DNA from: Anaerolineae bacterium
GTDB lineage: Bacteria; Chloroflexota; Anaerolineae; Anaerolineales; Villigracilaceae
Reading direction: 5' to 3'
Assembly (NCBI GenBank): GCA_021324435.1
Contig: JAJPIZ010000030.1
Span: 1 to 61,441, forward strand
Length of the DNA stretch: 61,441 nucleotides
In this document: piece after piece, positions 1 through 7,843 of the stretch
Layout: each line of letters starts with the position of its first letter
Numbering within the stretch: position 1 is the stretch's first letter
The notes under the pieces: generated by a model
What the model was told of the DNA's origin: nothing
What the model saw: the letters and a program-made list of their open reading frames with translations, nothing else
Databases searched by the model: none
Program-made: the position numbers and the translations under genes

Positions 1-123
1 GTGGAGCCGGGGATTTATCTTCCCGACCGGGGCGGCGTGCGCATCGAGGATAATGTGGTTGTCACGAAAGATGGTGTGGATGTCTTGAGCGACATGACGC
101 GGGAACTGAGGAAGGTGGGGTAG
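1..123 (+). CDS. C-terminal end of an M24 (Xaa-Pro aminopeptidase-like) metallopeptidase, partial
   Basis: Only the last 40 codons are present; frame 1 is open from the window edge to the TAG at 121-123. The peptide begins [20 protein letters not shown], which matches the C-terminal signature of pita-bread M24 peptidases (PepP/PepQ, EPGxY...GxRIEDxV). In that family the Glu of RIED is a ligand of the di-metal centre. These enzymes remove an N-terminal residue preceding proline, or cleave X-Pro dipeptides; the fragment cannot say which. The upstream part lies outside the window. Confidence 0.8.
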   Translation: MEPGIYLPDRGGVRIEDNVVVTKDGVDVLSDMTRELRKVG

Positions 124-152
124 TTTTTTCGCCAAGGATTATGCTGGTCTCA

Positions 153-1403
153 TTATCTCTTTCGATAAATCTGCGTAGATTTTTTTATCGCCCAGAATAG
201 AAGCCACAAGTTCAATCCGAATTCGACCGCGCCGCGCAGAAAATTGAGTAGCGGATCAAAGCCGGGTGGCAGAATAGCAACTTGTACGAGGGATGCCAGG
301 ATAATAACCAGCACATAAATGCTTGCAGGCAAGAAGACCCATAAGTTCAGGATTCTGCTGGGCAATAGATTCTGTTCAAGCAAATAAGCCATGGACGGAA
401 TCAGAATCATAGCCATGTGAACGTGAGAATGCCATGCCACTGTGCCAGTGGCGGCCAGCGTTCCCAAAAGTGCGATGATAAACGACGGCGAATCGGGTTC
501 AATGCGCCGATGCCAAAGATAAAGAGTGGCCGTTGCAGTTGTCAGGAGGCCGATTCCGGCTATCGTCCAGGCGAAGAGCGGCGGAGTAAAAGTGGAGAGG
601 TGTAGCCCGATCATGCGCCAGTTCATCATGATCTCAATATCGTTGGTTGGAAGACCGCCCGCATATCCCAGCCACAGATCGAAGAGATTTTTCAGGCCAT
701 CGGTCCCGGCCAGAGCAATGGATGTGCCAATCAGAATAGAGGAAGAAATTGTTAACCCGGCCAAGGTTTTGATTGCGCGTTGGATTAACAATGCAGGCGC
801 GATGAGAATCAAGATTTGCGGCTTGAGAAGAAATCCGCCTAGCCATAAGCCAGCTTGAAAAGGTCTTTCTGTCATCATGGCTCGTATAAATTCGCCAGCG
901 CAGATGACGAGCCATACATTAACTTGTCCGGTGAAGACATTGATAAAAGTAGGGACCGATAAGAGTAACATCAATAGTAAACGTGACGAAATGGCCCTAC
1001 CGGTCAATTTCACAGAAAAGAAGAGAAGATAAAGAACGAGAATCGCCAAATTCAGAAATGTCCATACCCAGAAGCTCAACGATGGATGGAGCAAGGCCAA
1101 CAACTGAAATGGAATAACAAATACTGGCAAAAAAGGAGTCGGCGTAACGGCGATGAGTTTAGGGAATATCTCCTTTTGAATATCGTGCATCAGGCTTAGG
1201 TTGTAAATTGCCACGTAGCCTTTTAGATTGGCCAGATATCCTGCACTCCAGAATGAACAATAATCAATTGCGAGATGCCCGCAGATATTTCTCCAAAACA
1301 AATCGAAGCAGATTTGAAGCGCATAAAAAAGACAAAGTGCGGCCAGCCCAAGATTTTGCCAGCTTTCCGCGGACATATTCTGGAAGGGCAGTTTTATTTT
1401 CAT
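153..1403 (-). CDS. GT87-like (DUF2029) polytopic membrane protein, paralogue 2 of a tandem pair
   Basis: This 416-aa integral membrane protein has about nine or ten hydrophobic segments. Near residues 45-70 is a DYCSFWSAGYLANLKG stretch, which resembles the D-x-x-x-x-W region after the first membrane segment of GT-C fold mannosyltransferases of family GT87. Such enzymes move a sugar from a polyprenyl-phosphate donor outside the membrane. The protein is clearly related along its length to the next gene (1410-2672), starting with matching KLPFQNMSAESWQNLGLA and RLPFQGMTIENWKNLGLA stretches. The gap between the two is only 6 nt, so they are probably co-transcribed. Substrate and acceptor are unknown. 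Confidence is good for the fold and low for the reaction. Confidence 0.6.
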   Translation of the reverse strand: MKIKLPFQNMSAESWQNLGLAALCLFYALQICFDLFWRNICGHLAIDYCSFWSAGYLANLKGYVAIYNLSLMHDIQKEIFPKLIAVTPTPFLPVFVIPFQLLALLHPSLSFWVWTFLNLAILVLYLLFFSVKLTGRAISSRLLLMLLLSVPTFINVFTGQVNVWLVICAGEFIRAMMTERPFQAGLWLGGFLLKPQILILIAPALLIQRAIKTLAGLTISSSILIGTSIALAGTDGLKNLFDLWLGYAGGLPTNDIEIMMNWRMIGLHLSTFTPPLFAWTIAGIGLLTTATATLYLWHRRIEPDSPSFIIALLGTLAATGTVAWHSHVHMAMILIPSMAYLLEQNLLPSRILNLWVFLPASIYVLVIILASLVQVAILPPGFDPLLNFLRGAVEFGLNLWLLFWAIKKSTQIYRKR

Positions 1404-1409
1404 TCTGGA

Positions 1410-2672
1410 TTAACTGGTTTGGCGTGATGTGCTTACAGCCCACCAGAACAAATAAAAATTCACTGCGAATTCAGATGCGCCGATGGGGAAATAAAGGAAG
1501 TTTCCAAGGTCAGTAAGAACATTTATTTTTATCATTGTTTCTGGAACGAATACAACAAACAGAAAGATAAATGCTGGCAGGAAGGCCCAATAATCTAATA
1601 CTTTTTGTGGCAGGCTCTTTGCCTGATAAAGATAAATCATGGGCGGGATCAAAATCATCGCGGTGTGAATGTGTGAATGCCAAGCGGTCATTGTTGTAGC
1701 TGTCAAAAGACCCAACACTGACACGGGGAAAGATTTCAAATTTTGAGCGAAAGGCCGCCTCCACACCCAGAGCGTGAGGATAACCATGGCAATCATACCA
1801 ATCTCCACGATTCCCCAAGCAGTCTGTGGATAGATCAGGGCGGATAAATGAAATCCCAGCATGCGCCAGTTCATCATGCCTGCCACCCAGTTGCTGGCTT
1901 GACCATTTGCATATATCGTCCATAGTTTGAACATTTGGACAAGGCCTGCTGGCCCGCTGAGCAGGGTAGAAAGGATCACAAGAAATAAAGAGGAGGTTGC
2001 CAATCCTGCTAGCACCTTGGCAGAACGCTGCAACAGTAAAACCAACCCAATTAGGACCAGCATCTGTGGTTTGATCAATAGCCCCCCTAACCACAGACCG
2101 GCACGAAAGAATTTCTTATGGATACATGCTCTCATAAATTCCCCCATGCAGATGGCCATCCATATTCCCACCTGCCCGCTGAAGAAGTTTAAATATACTG
2201 GCAGAGAAACAAGGAGCAACAAACCCAACCGAATGGATGGAGGCGGCAGGTTCAGATTTCGAGTGAAATATCGAAGATATAAAATCAATGTTAAGAAGTT
2301 AATGACGCTCCAAATCCAAAAACCGATTTCGGGTGTGATAAAAGATAAAAACTGGAAAGGCAGAACGAATACAGGAAGGTAGGGGAACGGGACAACCGCA
2401 GTTCTTGAGGGATCTGACGTTGACGGTAATATGCTTCTCTCGACCTGTTCAATAAGTTGCAAGTTGTAGACGTCAGCATATCCGTGCAGGTTGGCTACTT
2501 TTCCGGCGCTCCAATAATCACAATAATCTGCACCAATCTGACCGCACATCATGTGTGAAGCCACCTCCCAGATCGTGAAGATTAAATAGAAGAGCAAAAG
2601 ACACGCCAAGCCAAGGTTTTTCCAGTTTTCAATTGTCATGCCTTGGAATGGCAGTCGAGCCTTTTTCTGCAT
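1410..2672 (-). CDS. GT87-like (DUF2029) polytopic membrane protein, paralogue 1 of a tandem pair
   Basis: This 420-aa protein shares the layout of its downstream neighbour: a short basic N-terminus, a first membrane helix, then ADYCDYWSAGKVANLHG in an external loop, followed by many hydrophobic helices. The conserved acidic residue in this loop is expected to be catalytic in GT-C glycosyltransferases of the GT87/PimE type. The ATG at 2672 is preceded on the minus strand by TAAAAT ending 6 nt before the start and no Shine-Dalgarno motif, suggesting a leaderless transcript that also carries the second paralogue. The gene is divergent from the GNAT gene at 2719. A role in glycolipid or surface-glycan assembly is an inference. 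Confidence 0.6.
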   Translation of the reverse strand: MQKKARLPFQGMTIENWKNLGLACLLLFYLIFTIWEVASHMMCGQIGADYCDYWSAGKVANLHGYADVYNLQLIEQVERSILPSTSDPSRTAVVPFPYLPVFVLPFQFLSFITPEIGFWIWSVINFLTLILYLRYFTRNLNLPPPSIRLGLLLLVSLPVYLNFFSGQVGIWMAICMGEFMRACIHKKFFRAGLWLGGLLIKPQMLVLIGLVLLLQRSAKVLAGLATSSLFLVILSTLLSGPAGLVQMFKLWTIYANGQASNWVAGMMNWRMLGFHLSALIYPQTAWGIVEIGMIAMVILTLWVWRRPFAQNLKSFPVSVLGLLTATTMTAWHSHIHTAMILIPPMIYLYQAKSLPQKVLDYWAFLPAFIFLFVVFVPETMIKINVLTDLGNFLYFPIGASEFAVNFYLFWWAVSTSRQTS

Positions 2673-2678
2673 TCTGTG

Positions 2679-2684
2679 ATTTTA
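2679..2684 (-). promoter_or_regulatory. -10 box for the GT87-like pair (probable leaderless)
   Basis: TAAAAT on the minus strand ends 6 nt before the ATG at 2672, so the expected transcription start coincides with the start codon. A weak TTGTAT lies 19 nt further upstream as a possible -35. Confidence 0.5.
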
Positions 2685-2704
2685 TCTTAAACAATATACC
2701 CTGA

Positions 2705-2710
2705 TACAAT
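2705..2710 (+). promoter_or_regulatory. -10 box for the GNAT gene (probable leaderless)
   Basis: TACAAT ends 8 nt before the ATG at 2719, with no Shine-Dalgarno sequence between. It is divergent from the minus-strand -10 box at 2679-2684, so this short gap holds two promoters. Confidence 0.5.
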
Positions 2711-2718
2711 CAGATCCG

Positions 2719-3174
2719 ATGAACATTCAGATTCGTCGTGCAGCCCCCAGGGATGCAGAAATCTTAACCGAAATTGCCCTTTCCTCCAAGCGTCACTGGA
2801 GTTATCCCGAAGGCTGGATGCAAATTTGGACTCCGGCGTTGACGTTCAAGCCGCAGGATATTGAGGAAGCGGACATCTTTGTTGCGGTTGCACAGGAAGA
2901 GATCCTTGGCTTTTATCGTCTGTTTTTTCGCGAGTCGCGCTCCATCCTCGAAGATTTGTGGATCAAACCGCTTTTCATTGGCCAAGAAGTTGGGCGCGCG
3001 TTGTTTGAGCATGCCCTGACGCGTTGCCGTTGGGTTGGAGCGGATATCCTTGCAGTTGAGTCCGATCCGCACGCGCAGGGCTTTTATGAGAAGATGGGAA
3101 TGCACAAGGTCGGTGAGCGCCCATCGGAGGTGGATGGTCAGCGCAATTTGCCAATTTTGGAGATGGATTTGTGA
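2719..3174 (+). CDS. GNAT-family N-acetyltransferase
   Basis: This 151-aa protein has the GNAT layout: an N-terminal IRRAAPRDAEILTEIA stretch (beta1-alpha1), the acetyl-CoA binding motif A region LWIKPLFIGQEVGRALFEHA at about 90-110 (Q/R-x-x-G-x-A-type loop), and a late motif with DPHAQGFYEKMGM. These enzymes transfer an acetyl group from acetyl-CoA to an amine; the acceptor here cannot be told. Its stop codon overlaps the GTG start of the DNA glycosylase gene (GTGA), so the two form an operon with coupled translation. Confidence 0.85.
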   Translation: MNIQIRRAAPRDAEILTEIALSSKRHWSYPEGWMQIWTPALTFKPQDIEEADIFVAVAQEEILGFYRLFFRESRSILEDLWIKPLFIGQEVGRALFEHALTRCRWVGADILAVESDPHAQGFYEKMGMHKVGERPSEVDGQRNLPILEMDL

Positions 3175-3713
3175 CCAGTTATTGTGATTATGTCAACTCT
3201 CATCCTGAAGATGAATATAACCGCATCTATCACGACACGCAGTATGGCTTTCCATTGAAGGACGACAATGCCTTGTTCGAGCGTTTGATGCTGGAAGTCA
3301 ATCAAGCCGGGCTTTCGTGGATCACGATTTTGAAGAAGGCTGACAATTTTCATCGCGCCTACAGCGGTTTCGACATTGACAAAATTGCCTCCTACGGCAA
3401 ACGCGACGTCGCGCGTCTGCTCTCGGATGCGGGCATTATCCGTAATAAACTGAAGGTCAACGCGGCGATTGAGAACGCGCAGCGAATTGTCGTCTTGCGC
3501 GGCGAATTTGGCTCATTCCAAGGCTGGTTAGACGCGCATCATGCACTTTCGTTGGAAGATTGGGTGAAATTGTTCAGGAAGACGTTTGTCTTCACAGGCG
3601 GGGAGATCGTGCGCGAGTTCCTCGTCAGCACGGGATACTTGGCGGGAGCGCATGATCGGGGTTGCCCAATTTATCAAAAGGTAGCCGCTTTACGTCCCGC
3701 GTGGATGCGATGA
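3171..3713 (+). CDS. tag: DNA-3-methyladenine glycosylase I
   Basis: This 180-aa HhH-superfamily base-excision enzyme removes 3-methyladenine from alkylated DNA. Family hallmarks are visible: Cys5 and His21 (in YHDTQYG) near the N-terminus and the HDRGC motif near the C-terminus correspond to the Cys/His/His/Cys structural zinc site known in E. coli Tag (Cys4, His17, His175, Cys179). ALFERLMLEVNQAGLSW corresponds to the typical LFExLxLExFQAGLSW region, with N-Q in place of F-Q. The GTG start overlaps the upstream stop by four bases, favouring this start. Length is normal for the family. It is co-transcribed with a GNAT protein. Confidence 0.93.
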   Translation: MTSYCDYVNSHPEDEYNRIYHDTQYGFPLKDDNALFERLMLEVNQAGLSWITILKKADNFHRAYSGFDIDKIASYGKRDVARLLSDAGIIRNKLKVNAAIENAQRIVVLRGEFGSFQGWLDAHHALSLEDWVKLFRKTFVFTGGEIVREFLVSTGYLAGAHDRGCPIYQKVAALRPAWMR

Positions 3714-3727
3714 AGTCGTAGTCAAGA

Positions 3728-3733
3728 TATAAT
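3728..3733 (+). promoter_or_regulatory. Consensus -10 box for the esterase-MFS operon (probable leaderless)
   Basis: A perfect TATAAT ends 7 nt before the GTG at 3741. There is no Shine-Dalgarno motif and no clear -35. Confidence 0.5.
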
Positions 3734-3740
3734 CTCTTTC

Positions 3741-4517
3741 GTGTCTGAAATCATCCGCACGGCTGAACCCTTTTTCTTTCCCGGAAATCGAATAGGATGC
3801 CTCCTCGTTCACGGATTCACCGGCGCGCCGAAAGAGATGCGCTGGATGGGCGAGTATTTTGCCACGCAGGGATTCAGTGTGCTCGGAGTTCGATTGGCCG
3901 GACACGCCACACATCCTGATGATATGATCCGTTCGCGCTGGACCGATTGGCTGGCCTCCGTTGAAGATGGCTATCATCTGCTCCGCGGCGCGGCGGATCG
4001 AATCTATCTCGTCGGCCTTTCGATGGGTGGGGCGCTGGCTTTGCTCATATCCACGCAGTTGAATACAAAAGGTGTGGTTGCCATATCCACGCCATATCGC
4101 CTGCGAGAAGATTGGCGGTTGAACTATATAAACCTGTTCAGCAAGGTCAAACCATATTTGCCAAAGAGTAATGAGCCTCCCGGCTCCGGCTGGTTTGACA
4201 AGGAAGCGTGGAAAGATCATGTTTCGTACCCGGAGAATCCGGTTCGTTCGATTGGCGAGTTGAACAAGCTGATCATCGAAATGTGCAACGCATTGCCTAA
4301 AGTAAACACGCCTGTCCTGCTTATTCATTCGAAAGACGATACCTACGTTCCGCCTGAAAATTTGGAACGCATCTACGCGGAACTGGTCAACGCTCGGGAC
4401 AAGACAAGGCTTTATGTAACGGGATCAGGGCACGTGGTCACGCGCGACGCGGCGCGCCGACAGGTCTTTGAAGCCGCGGCAAATTTCATTCATCGAGTGG
4501 AGTCGCAAACGAAATGA
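3741..4517 (+). CDS. Alpha/beta-hydrolase, Est30-like carboxylesterase
   Basis: This 258-aa serine hydrolase has an oxyanion-hole LLVHGFTGAPKEMR stretch at about 21-34 and the nucleophile elbow GLSMGG with Ser94. The acid and base come late: a DDTYVPPENLE stretch and SGHVVTRD near the C-terminus. This arrangement is that of the small carboxylesterase/monoacylglycerol lipase group (Est30, Est1E). It probably hydrolyses short- to medium-chain esters in the cytoplasm. The GTG start lies 7 nt after TATAAT, so the mRNA is probably leaderless. The stop overlaps the ATG of the MFS gene (ATGA), so translation is coupled. Confidence 0.85.
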   Translation: MSEIIRTAEPFFFPGNRIGCLLVHGFTGAPKEMRWMGEYFATQGFSVLGVRLAGHATHPDDMIRSRWTDWLASVEDGYHLLRGAADRIYLVGLSMGGALALLISTQLNTKGVVAISTPYRLREDWRLNYINLFSKVKPYLPKSNEPPGSGWFDKEAWKDHVSYPENPVRSIGELNKLIIEMCNALPKVNTPVLLIHSKDDTYVPPENLERIYAELVNARDKTRLYVTGSGHVVTRDAARRQVFEAAANFIHRVESQTK

Positions 4518-5668
4518 ATCGTTCCATCATCTGGCTGGGCGCGTCGTTGTTTCTGTGGGGCATTGGCGAGGGCATGTTTCTGTTATTTCAACCGATCTAT
4601 CTTCAGCAATTGGGCGCAAACCCAATTCAGATCGGCGCGATCCTGGGCGCGTTCGGCGCGGTGATGACTCTGGCCCACATTCCAGCGGGTCATCTTTCGG
4701 ATCGGCTCGGACGAAGGCCGATGTTGATCGCGGCCTGGATCACCGGCATTGTCGCCACCTTGTTGATGGGGCTTGCGCAAAATCTGACGATCTACATCGT
4801 TGCCATTTTGATCTATGGATTCACTGCATTTGTCGCATCGCCGCTCGACAGTTATGTGACCGCGGCGCGCGGCAATTGGTCGGTGGCGCGCGCCATCACG
4901 TTCATCTCCATGACGTTCAATGCCGGCGCAGTGCTTGGCCCGATCACCGGCGGATGGATCGGCGATCATTTTGGTTTGCGCCGGGTCTTCTTCATCGCCG
5001 CTGGGATTTTTGTCGTTTCGACTTTCTTTATTTTGTTCATCGCGCCTCAACCGCGTGACCATCATGATCCTCAGGACCCTCCCAAGAGCTTGTTCACGAA
5101 TTGGCGTTATCTTGGGTTTCTATCCGTTTTCTTTGTGGTTGCATTTGCGACCTATCTGCCTCAACCGCTGACGCCGAATTTTTTGCAAAATCAGCGCGGG
5201 CTGTCGCTCAGCGTGATCGGACAGTTGGGTTCGATTGGAAGTATCGGCAACACTCTTCTCAATCTTTTGCTGGGTCAGTTGGAAGCGCGCTCCGGCTTTG
5301 TGCTTGGCCAGGTGGGCGTTGCCGCCTTTTCATTTATTCTTTGGCGCGGCACTGGCTTTACATGGTTCGCGCTTGCTTACTTTTTGCTCGGCGGCTTTCG
5401 CGCTCTGCGTGGTCTCGGCGTCGCGCAGGTTCGCCCGTTCGTGCATGAATCACAGATGGGACTCGCCTATGGCATCACGGAGACGCTCGGTTCCTCGACG
5501 GTTCTCCTCGCTCCGCCTCTCGCGGGATATTTGTATTCGCGCGATCCCGCTCTGATGTATCCCGTTGGACTCGCGTTGATCGGACTCGGTATCATCATCA
5601 GTTTGATCTTCATCCCGCGCTCGAAAAAACTCCCGCCGGATCATATCGAACTCGCTCCGGACCTGTGA
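4514..5668 (+). CDS. MFS transporter
   Basis: This 384-aa protein has about twelve hydrophobic segments. The MFS signature between helices 2 and 3 is present as GHLSDRLGRRPML at about 58-70 (G-x-x-x-D-R-x-G-R-R/K). The start overlaps the esterase stop by four bases, so the two proteins are made together; the transporter may export a product of the esterase or handle an unrelated drug or metabolite. Substrate cannot be inferred. A dispersed palindrome follows about 10 nt after the stop. Confidence 0.88.
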   Translation: MNRSIIWLGASLFLWGIGEGMFLLFQPIYLQQLGANPIQIGAILGAFGAVMTLAHIPAGHLSDRLGRRPMLIAAWITGIVATLLMGLAQNLTIYIVAILIYGFTAFVASPLDSYVTAARGNWSVARAITFISMTFNAGAVLGPITGGWIGDHFGLRRVFFIAAGIFVVSTFFILFIAPQPRDHHDPQDPPKSLFTNWRYLGFLSVFFVVAFATYLPQPLTPNFLQNQRGLSLSVIGQLGSIGSIGNTLLNLLLGQLEARSGFVLGQVGVAAFSFILWRGTGFTWFALAYFLLGGFRALRGLGVAQVRPFVHESQMGLAYGITETLGSSTVLLAPPLAGYLYSRDPALMYPVGLALIGLGIIISLIFIPRSKKLPPDHIELAPDL

Positions 5669-5676
5669 ACGGACAT

Positions 5677-5752
5677 GTCATTCTGAGCCGCGAAGCGGCG
5701 AAGAATCTCTTCACCAAAATAAAAAGGAGATTCTTCGCTTCGCTCAGGACGA
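5677..5752. repeat. Dispersed palindromic repeat (CTGAGC...GAAGAATCTC type)
   Basis: The left arm (GTCATTCTGAGC...GAAGAATCTC) is inverted in the right arm (GAGATTCTTCGCTTCGCTCA) around an AT-rich centre. Related arms occur at 36758-36830 and, more loosely, at 40621-40708; a single arm occurs inside a gene at 6201-6220. It lies between the MFS and MBL genes and could fold as a long hairpin in RNA. Confidence 0.75.
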
Positions 5753-5763
5753 AACCCTAAACT

Positions 5764-6429
5764 ATGTTGGAAATCGTCACTCTTACCCTTGGCCCCGTCC
5801 AAACCAATGCCTACCTCGTTGCAGACTCTGAAACCCGCGACGCGGCAGTCATTGACCCAGCCTGGGATGGTCATATCATTCTGGCCGAGGCGCAGAAACG
5901 CGGCTGGCGCCTCGCGCATCTATGGTACACGCACGCGCACTTCGATCACATCGGCGGCGCGGGCGCGATTGCCGATGCGTTGAATCCGCTGCCTCTGGTT
6001 GCTTTACATCCGGACGATCATGTTTTGTGGCGCGCCGCGGGCGGCGGGCCACTGTTCGGATTCGACATTGATCCCGGCCCCGAACCGACGATTGACCTAT
6101 TTCAAGGTCAGATTTTGAGATTAGGCAATGTTCAATTTGAAGTGCGTTTCACGCCGGGACACACGAAAGGTCATTGCATTTTTTATGTGGCCAATATTCG
6201 CGCTGAGCGTAGTCGAAGCGCGGGTGTATGTTTCTGCGGCGATTTGATATTTGCTGGCTCGGTGGGTCGCACCGACTTGCCCGGCGGAGACTGGAATGCG
6301 TTGGTCAACAGCATCAAGACTCAAGTATTCACCCTGCCCAATGACACGCGCCTGCTCTCCGGTCACGGTCCGGAGACGACGGTGAGGGAGGAGAAGAAAT
6401 ACAATCCGTTTGTGGGTGAGCAAGCCTGA
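5764..6429 (+). CDS. MBL-fold metallo-hydrolase (glyoxalase II-like)
   Basis: This 221-aa protein has the full metallo-beta-lactamase set: THAHFDHIGG at about 58-67 (T-H-x-H-x-D-H metal ligands), TPGHTKGHCIFY near 135, the GDLIFAGSVGRTDLPGG loop with a metal-bridging Asp, and a final SGHGPETTVREE His ligand. This is the YcbL/glyoxalase II-like branch that hydrolyses thioesters such as S-lactoylglutathione-type substrates; the true substrate is unknown. Between CIFYVA and VCFCGD an additional IRAERSRSAG segment is encoded by one arm of the dispersed CTGAGCGTAGTCGAAG repeat, in frame and in what should be a surface loop. Confidence 0.88.
   Translation: MLEIVTLTLGPVQTNAYLVADSETRDAAVIDPAWDGHIILAEAQKRGWRLAHLWYTHAHFDHIGGAGAIADALNPLPLVALHPDDHVLWRAAGGGPLFGFDIDPGPEPTIDLFQGQILRLGNVQFEVRFTPGHTKGHCIFYVANIRAERSRSAGVCFCGDLIFAGSVGRTDLPGGDWNALVNSIKTQVFTLPNDTRLLSGHGPETTVREEKKYNPFVGEQA
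6201..6220 (+). repeat. Arm of the dispersed repeat inside a coding region
   Basis: CGCTGAGCGTAGTCGAAGCG matches the CTGAGC...GTCGAAG core of the intergenic palindromes but sits inside the MBL gene, where it encodes about ERSRS without breaking the frame. Confidence 0.6.
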
Positions 6430-6444
6430 CAATTACAAAATAAA

Positions 6445-6471
6445 AGCCCGTCATCTTCAAGGTGACGGGCT
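6445..6471 (-). terminator. Rho-independent terminator of the CpXC gene
   Basis: Perfect 9-bp stem AGCCCGTCA/TGACGGGCT with a 9-nt loop, followed on the minus strand by TTTTATTTTG. It lies just after the minus-strand stop codon at 6478 and between convergent genes, so it may also stop plus-strand readthrough. Confidence 0.85.
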
Positions 6472-6477
6472 GATTGT

Positions 6478-7839
6478 TCATGCCATTTTCTTCTTCATCG
6501 AAAACTTCAAGGCAGTTTTATAAACCAGACCAAGCCTCTCCGAGAGAGTCTTTGCTTCCGCGTTGCCCTGACCCGCCGCGGCGTCCACTTGCGCGACCAG
6601 CCCGTTCAGCGCTTCCATGAACGCGTCATTGATCATGGCCTGATTGGCTTCCAGCATCTTTGTGATGCCGGCCTCGTCGGGCGCGTCCAGCAATTGTTCA
6701 ATGAAGGCCACTTCCGGCGGCGATGCAGACGCGGCCTGCAAAACTTCCAGCATCTTTTGCAGTTTTCCCATCCGCGCGTAGTCATTTTTTTCTGAAGCCT
6801 GCCGTAACAGCGTCTGCGCGATGTCCACCGCATCTTGTGTAAAACCTTCCAGATTATCTTGTGTGGCCTTCGCAACATCTTCCTGCGCCAGTAATTTTTC
6901 CACGAACTCCTGAGCTTGCTTGTAGCGTGCTTCCAGCTGTTTATCCATCTCGTTCGTAAAATCCAAAAGTTTCTGGCGCAGGTCGGTGAGTTTTTTCTTT
7001 TCGTCCCCCGCGGCCTTTTCAATTCTCTCGGATAAATTCTGGAAGAAGACGTAATCCATGCCGTTGCGCGCCAATGAGACGTACGCTTTGACGCGTGCTT
7101 CGTTCGGAGCCTGGACGACTAACTCAAGCAATTTCTCGCGCGTCAGATTCTGCCCCGCCTCTTGCAGGGACTTTGCGGCGGCTTCCAATTCACCGACCGA
7201 TTCCTGCAACTTGCGGCCGTACTCCGTCTCCGTCAGCAGTTGCTTTTGCACTTCCGACATTTGTTTTGCAAGTTGTTCCTGCCCGCTTTGCATTCCGGCC
7301 TGCAAAAGGCGGCTGAACAACGCGAAGAATTGCTCATCGAACAACCTGATGTTTTGTTTGATAAGTTCACTACGCACATCTGCTGTGGTGGATTGAAGCA
7401 GGCGGTCAATCAAGTTAAGCCGCTCCTGCTGGGCCTTGATCATCTCAGGCGTGATGCCGTCCTTGCCGAGAATGGTTTCCATCATAGACTCAAAGGTCAG
7501 GTTTGCCACCGGCTTGAACAGATAGGCTTTGCGTTTTTCTGCGGGCAGGCGGTTGGTGATCTGTGTGATCAGGGGGCCGATCATTTTTTCCTGATCGTTG
7601 AGCGGCACATTCAGTTCGGGCGGGAAGTAGGTGAGCAGAAGTTCCTTGTCTGCATCGTGATAGACGATGGGCGTGGCGAGGCGGCCTTCATATCCGCAGT
7701 GCGGACAGCGCGCCATGTTCGAGATGCCGCCCAGCAGGCGTTGTTTCGCGCCGGGATCGGAGGTCACGTCGAAGAGTTGCTCGACGTTGGCGGTGATCAT
7801 CTGTTTACAGCGTGGACAGGCGATTTGAGTTTGAGGCAT
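6478..7839 (-). CDS. CpXC domain protein with a long coiled-coil tail
   Basis: This 453-aa protein opens with a zinc-ribbon-like CpXC domain: CPRC at 8-11 and CPHC at 45-48, as expected for two CPxC knuckles. CpXC proteins are uncharacterised and often found in Chloroflexota and Firmicutes. After about residue 150 the sequence is rich in Gln, Glu, Leu and Ala, with long predicted helices (SVGELEAAAKSLQEAGQN, LLDFTNEMDKQLEARYKQA) that suggest coiled coils. There is no signal peptide, so it should be cytoplasmic. The stop is followed by a strong terminator; upstream is a 7-bp-period tract. Function is unknown. Confidence 0.75.
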   Translation of the reverse strand: MPQTQIACPRCKQMITANVEQLFDVTSDPGAKQRLLGGISNMARCPHCGYEGRLATPIVYHDADKELLLTYFPPELNVPLNDQEKMIGPLITQITNRLPAEKRKAYLFKPVANLTFESMMETILGKDGITPEMIKAQQERLNLIDRLLQSTTADVRSELIKQNIRLFDEQFFALFSRLLQAGMQSGQEQLAKQMSEVQKQLLTETEYGRKLQESVGELEAAAKSLQEAGQNLTREKLLELVVQAPNEARVKAYVSLARNGMDYVFFQNLSERIEKAAGDEKKKLTDLRQKLLDFTNEMDKQLEARYKQAQEFVEKLLAQEDVAKATQDNLEGFTQDAVDIAQTLLRQASEKNDYARMGKLQKMLEVLQAASASPPEVAFIEQLLDAPDEAGITKMLEANQAMINDAFMEALNGLVAQVDAAAGQGNAEAKTLSERLGLVYKTALKFSMKKKMA

Positions 7840-7843
7840 TTAG

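Noticed and set aside
4468-5058. 196-aa plus-strand ORF overlapping the MFS gene
   Set aside because: Its residues are those of a shifted GC-rich frame; the MFS frame has all the family motifs and a coupled start.
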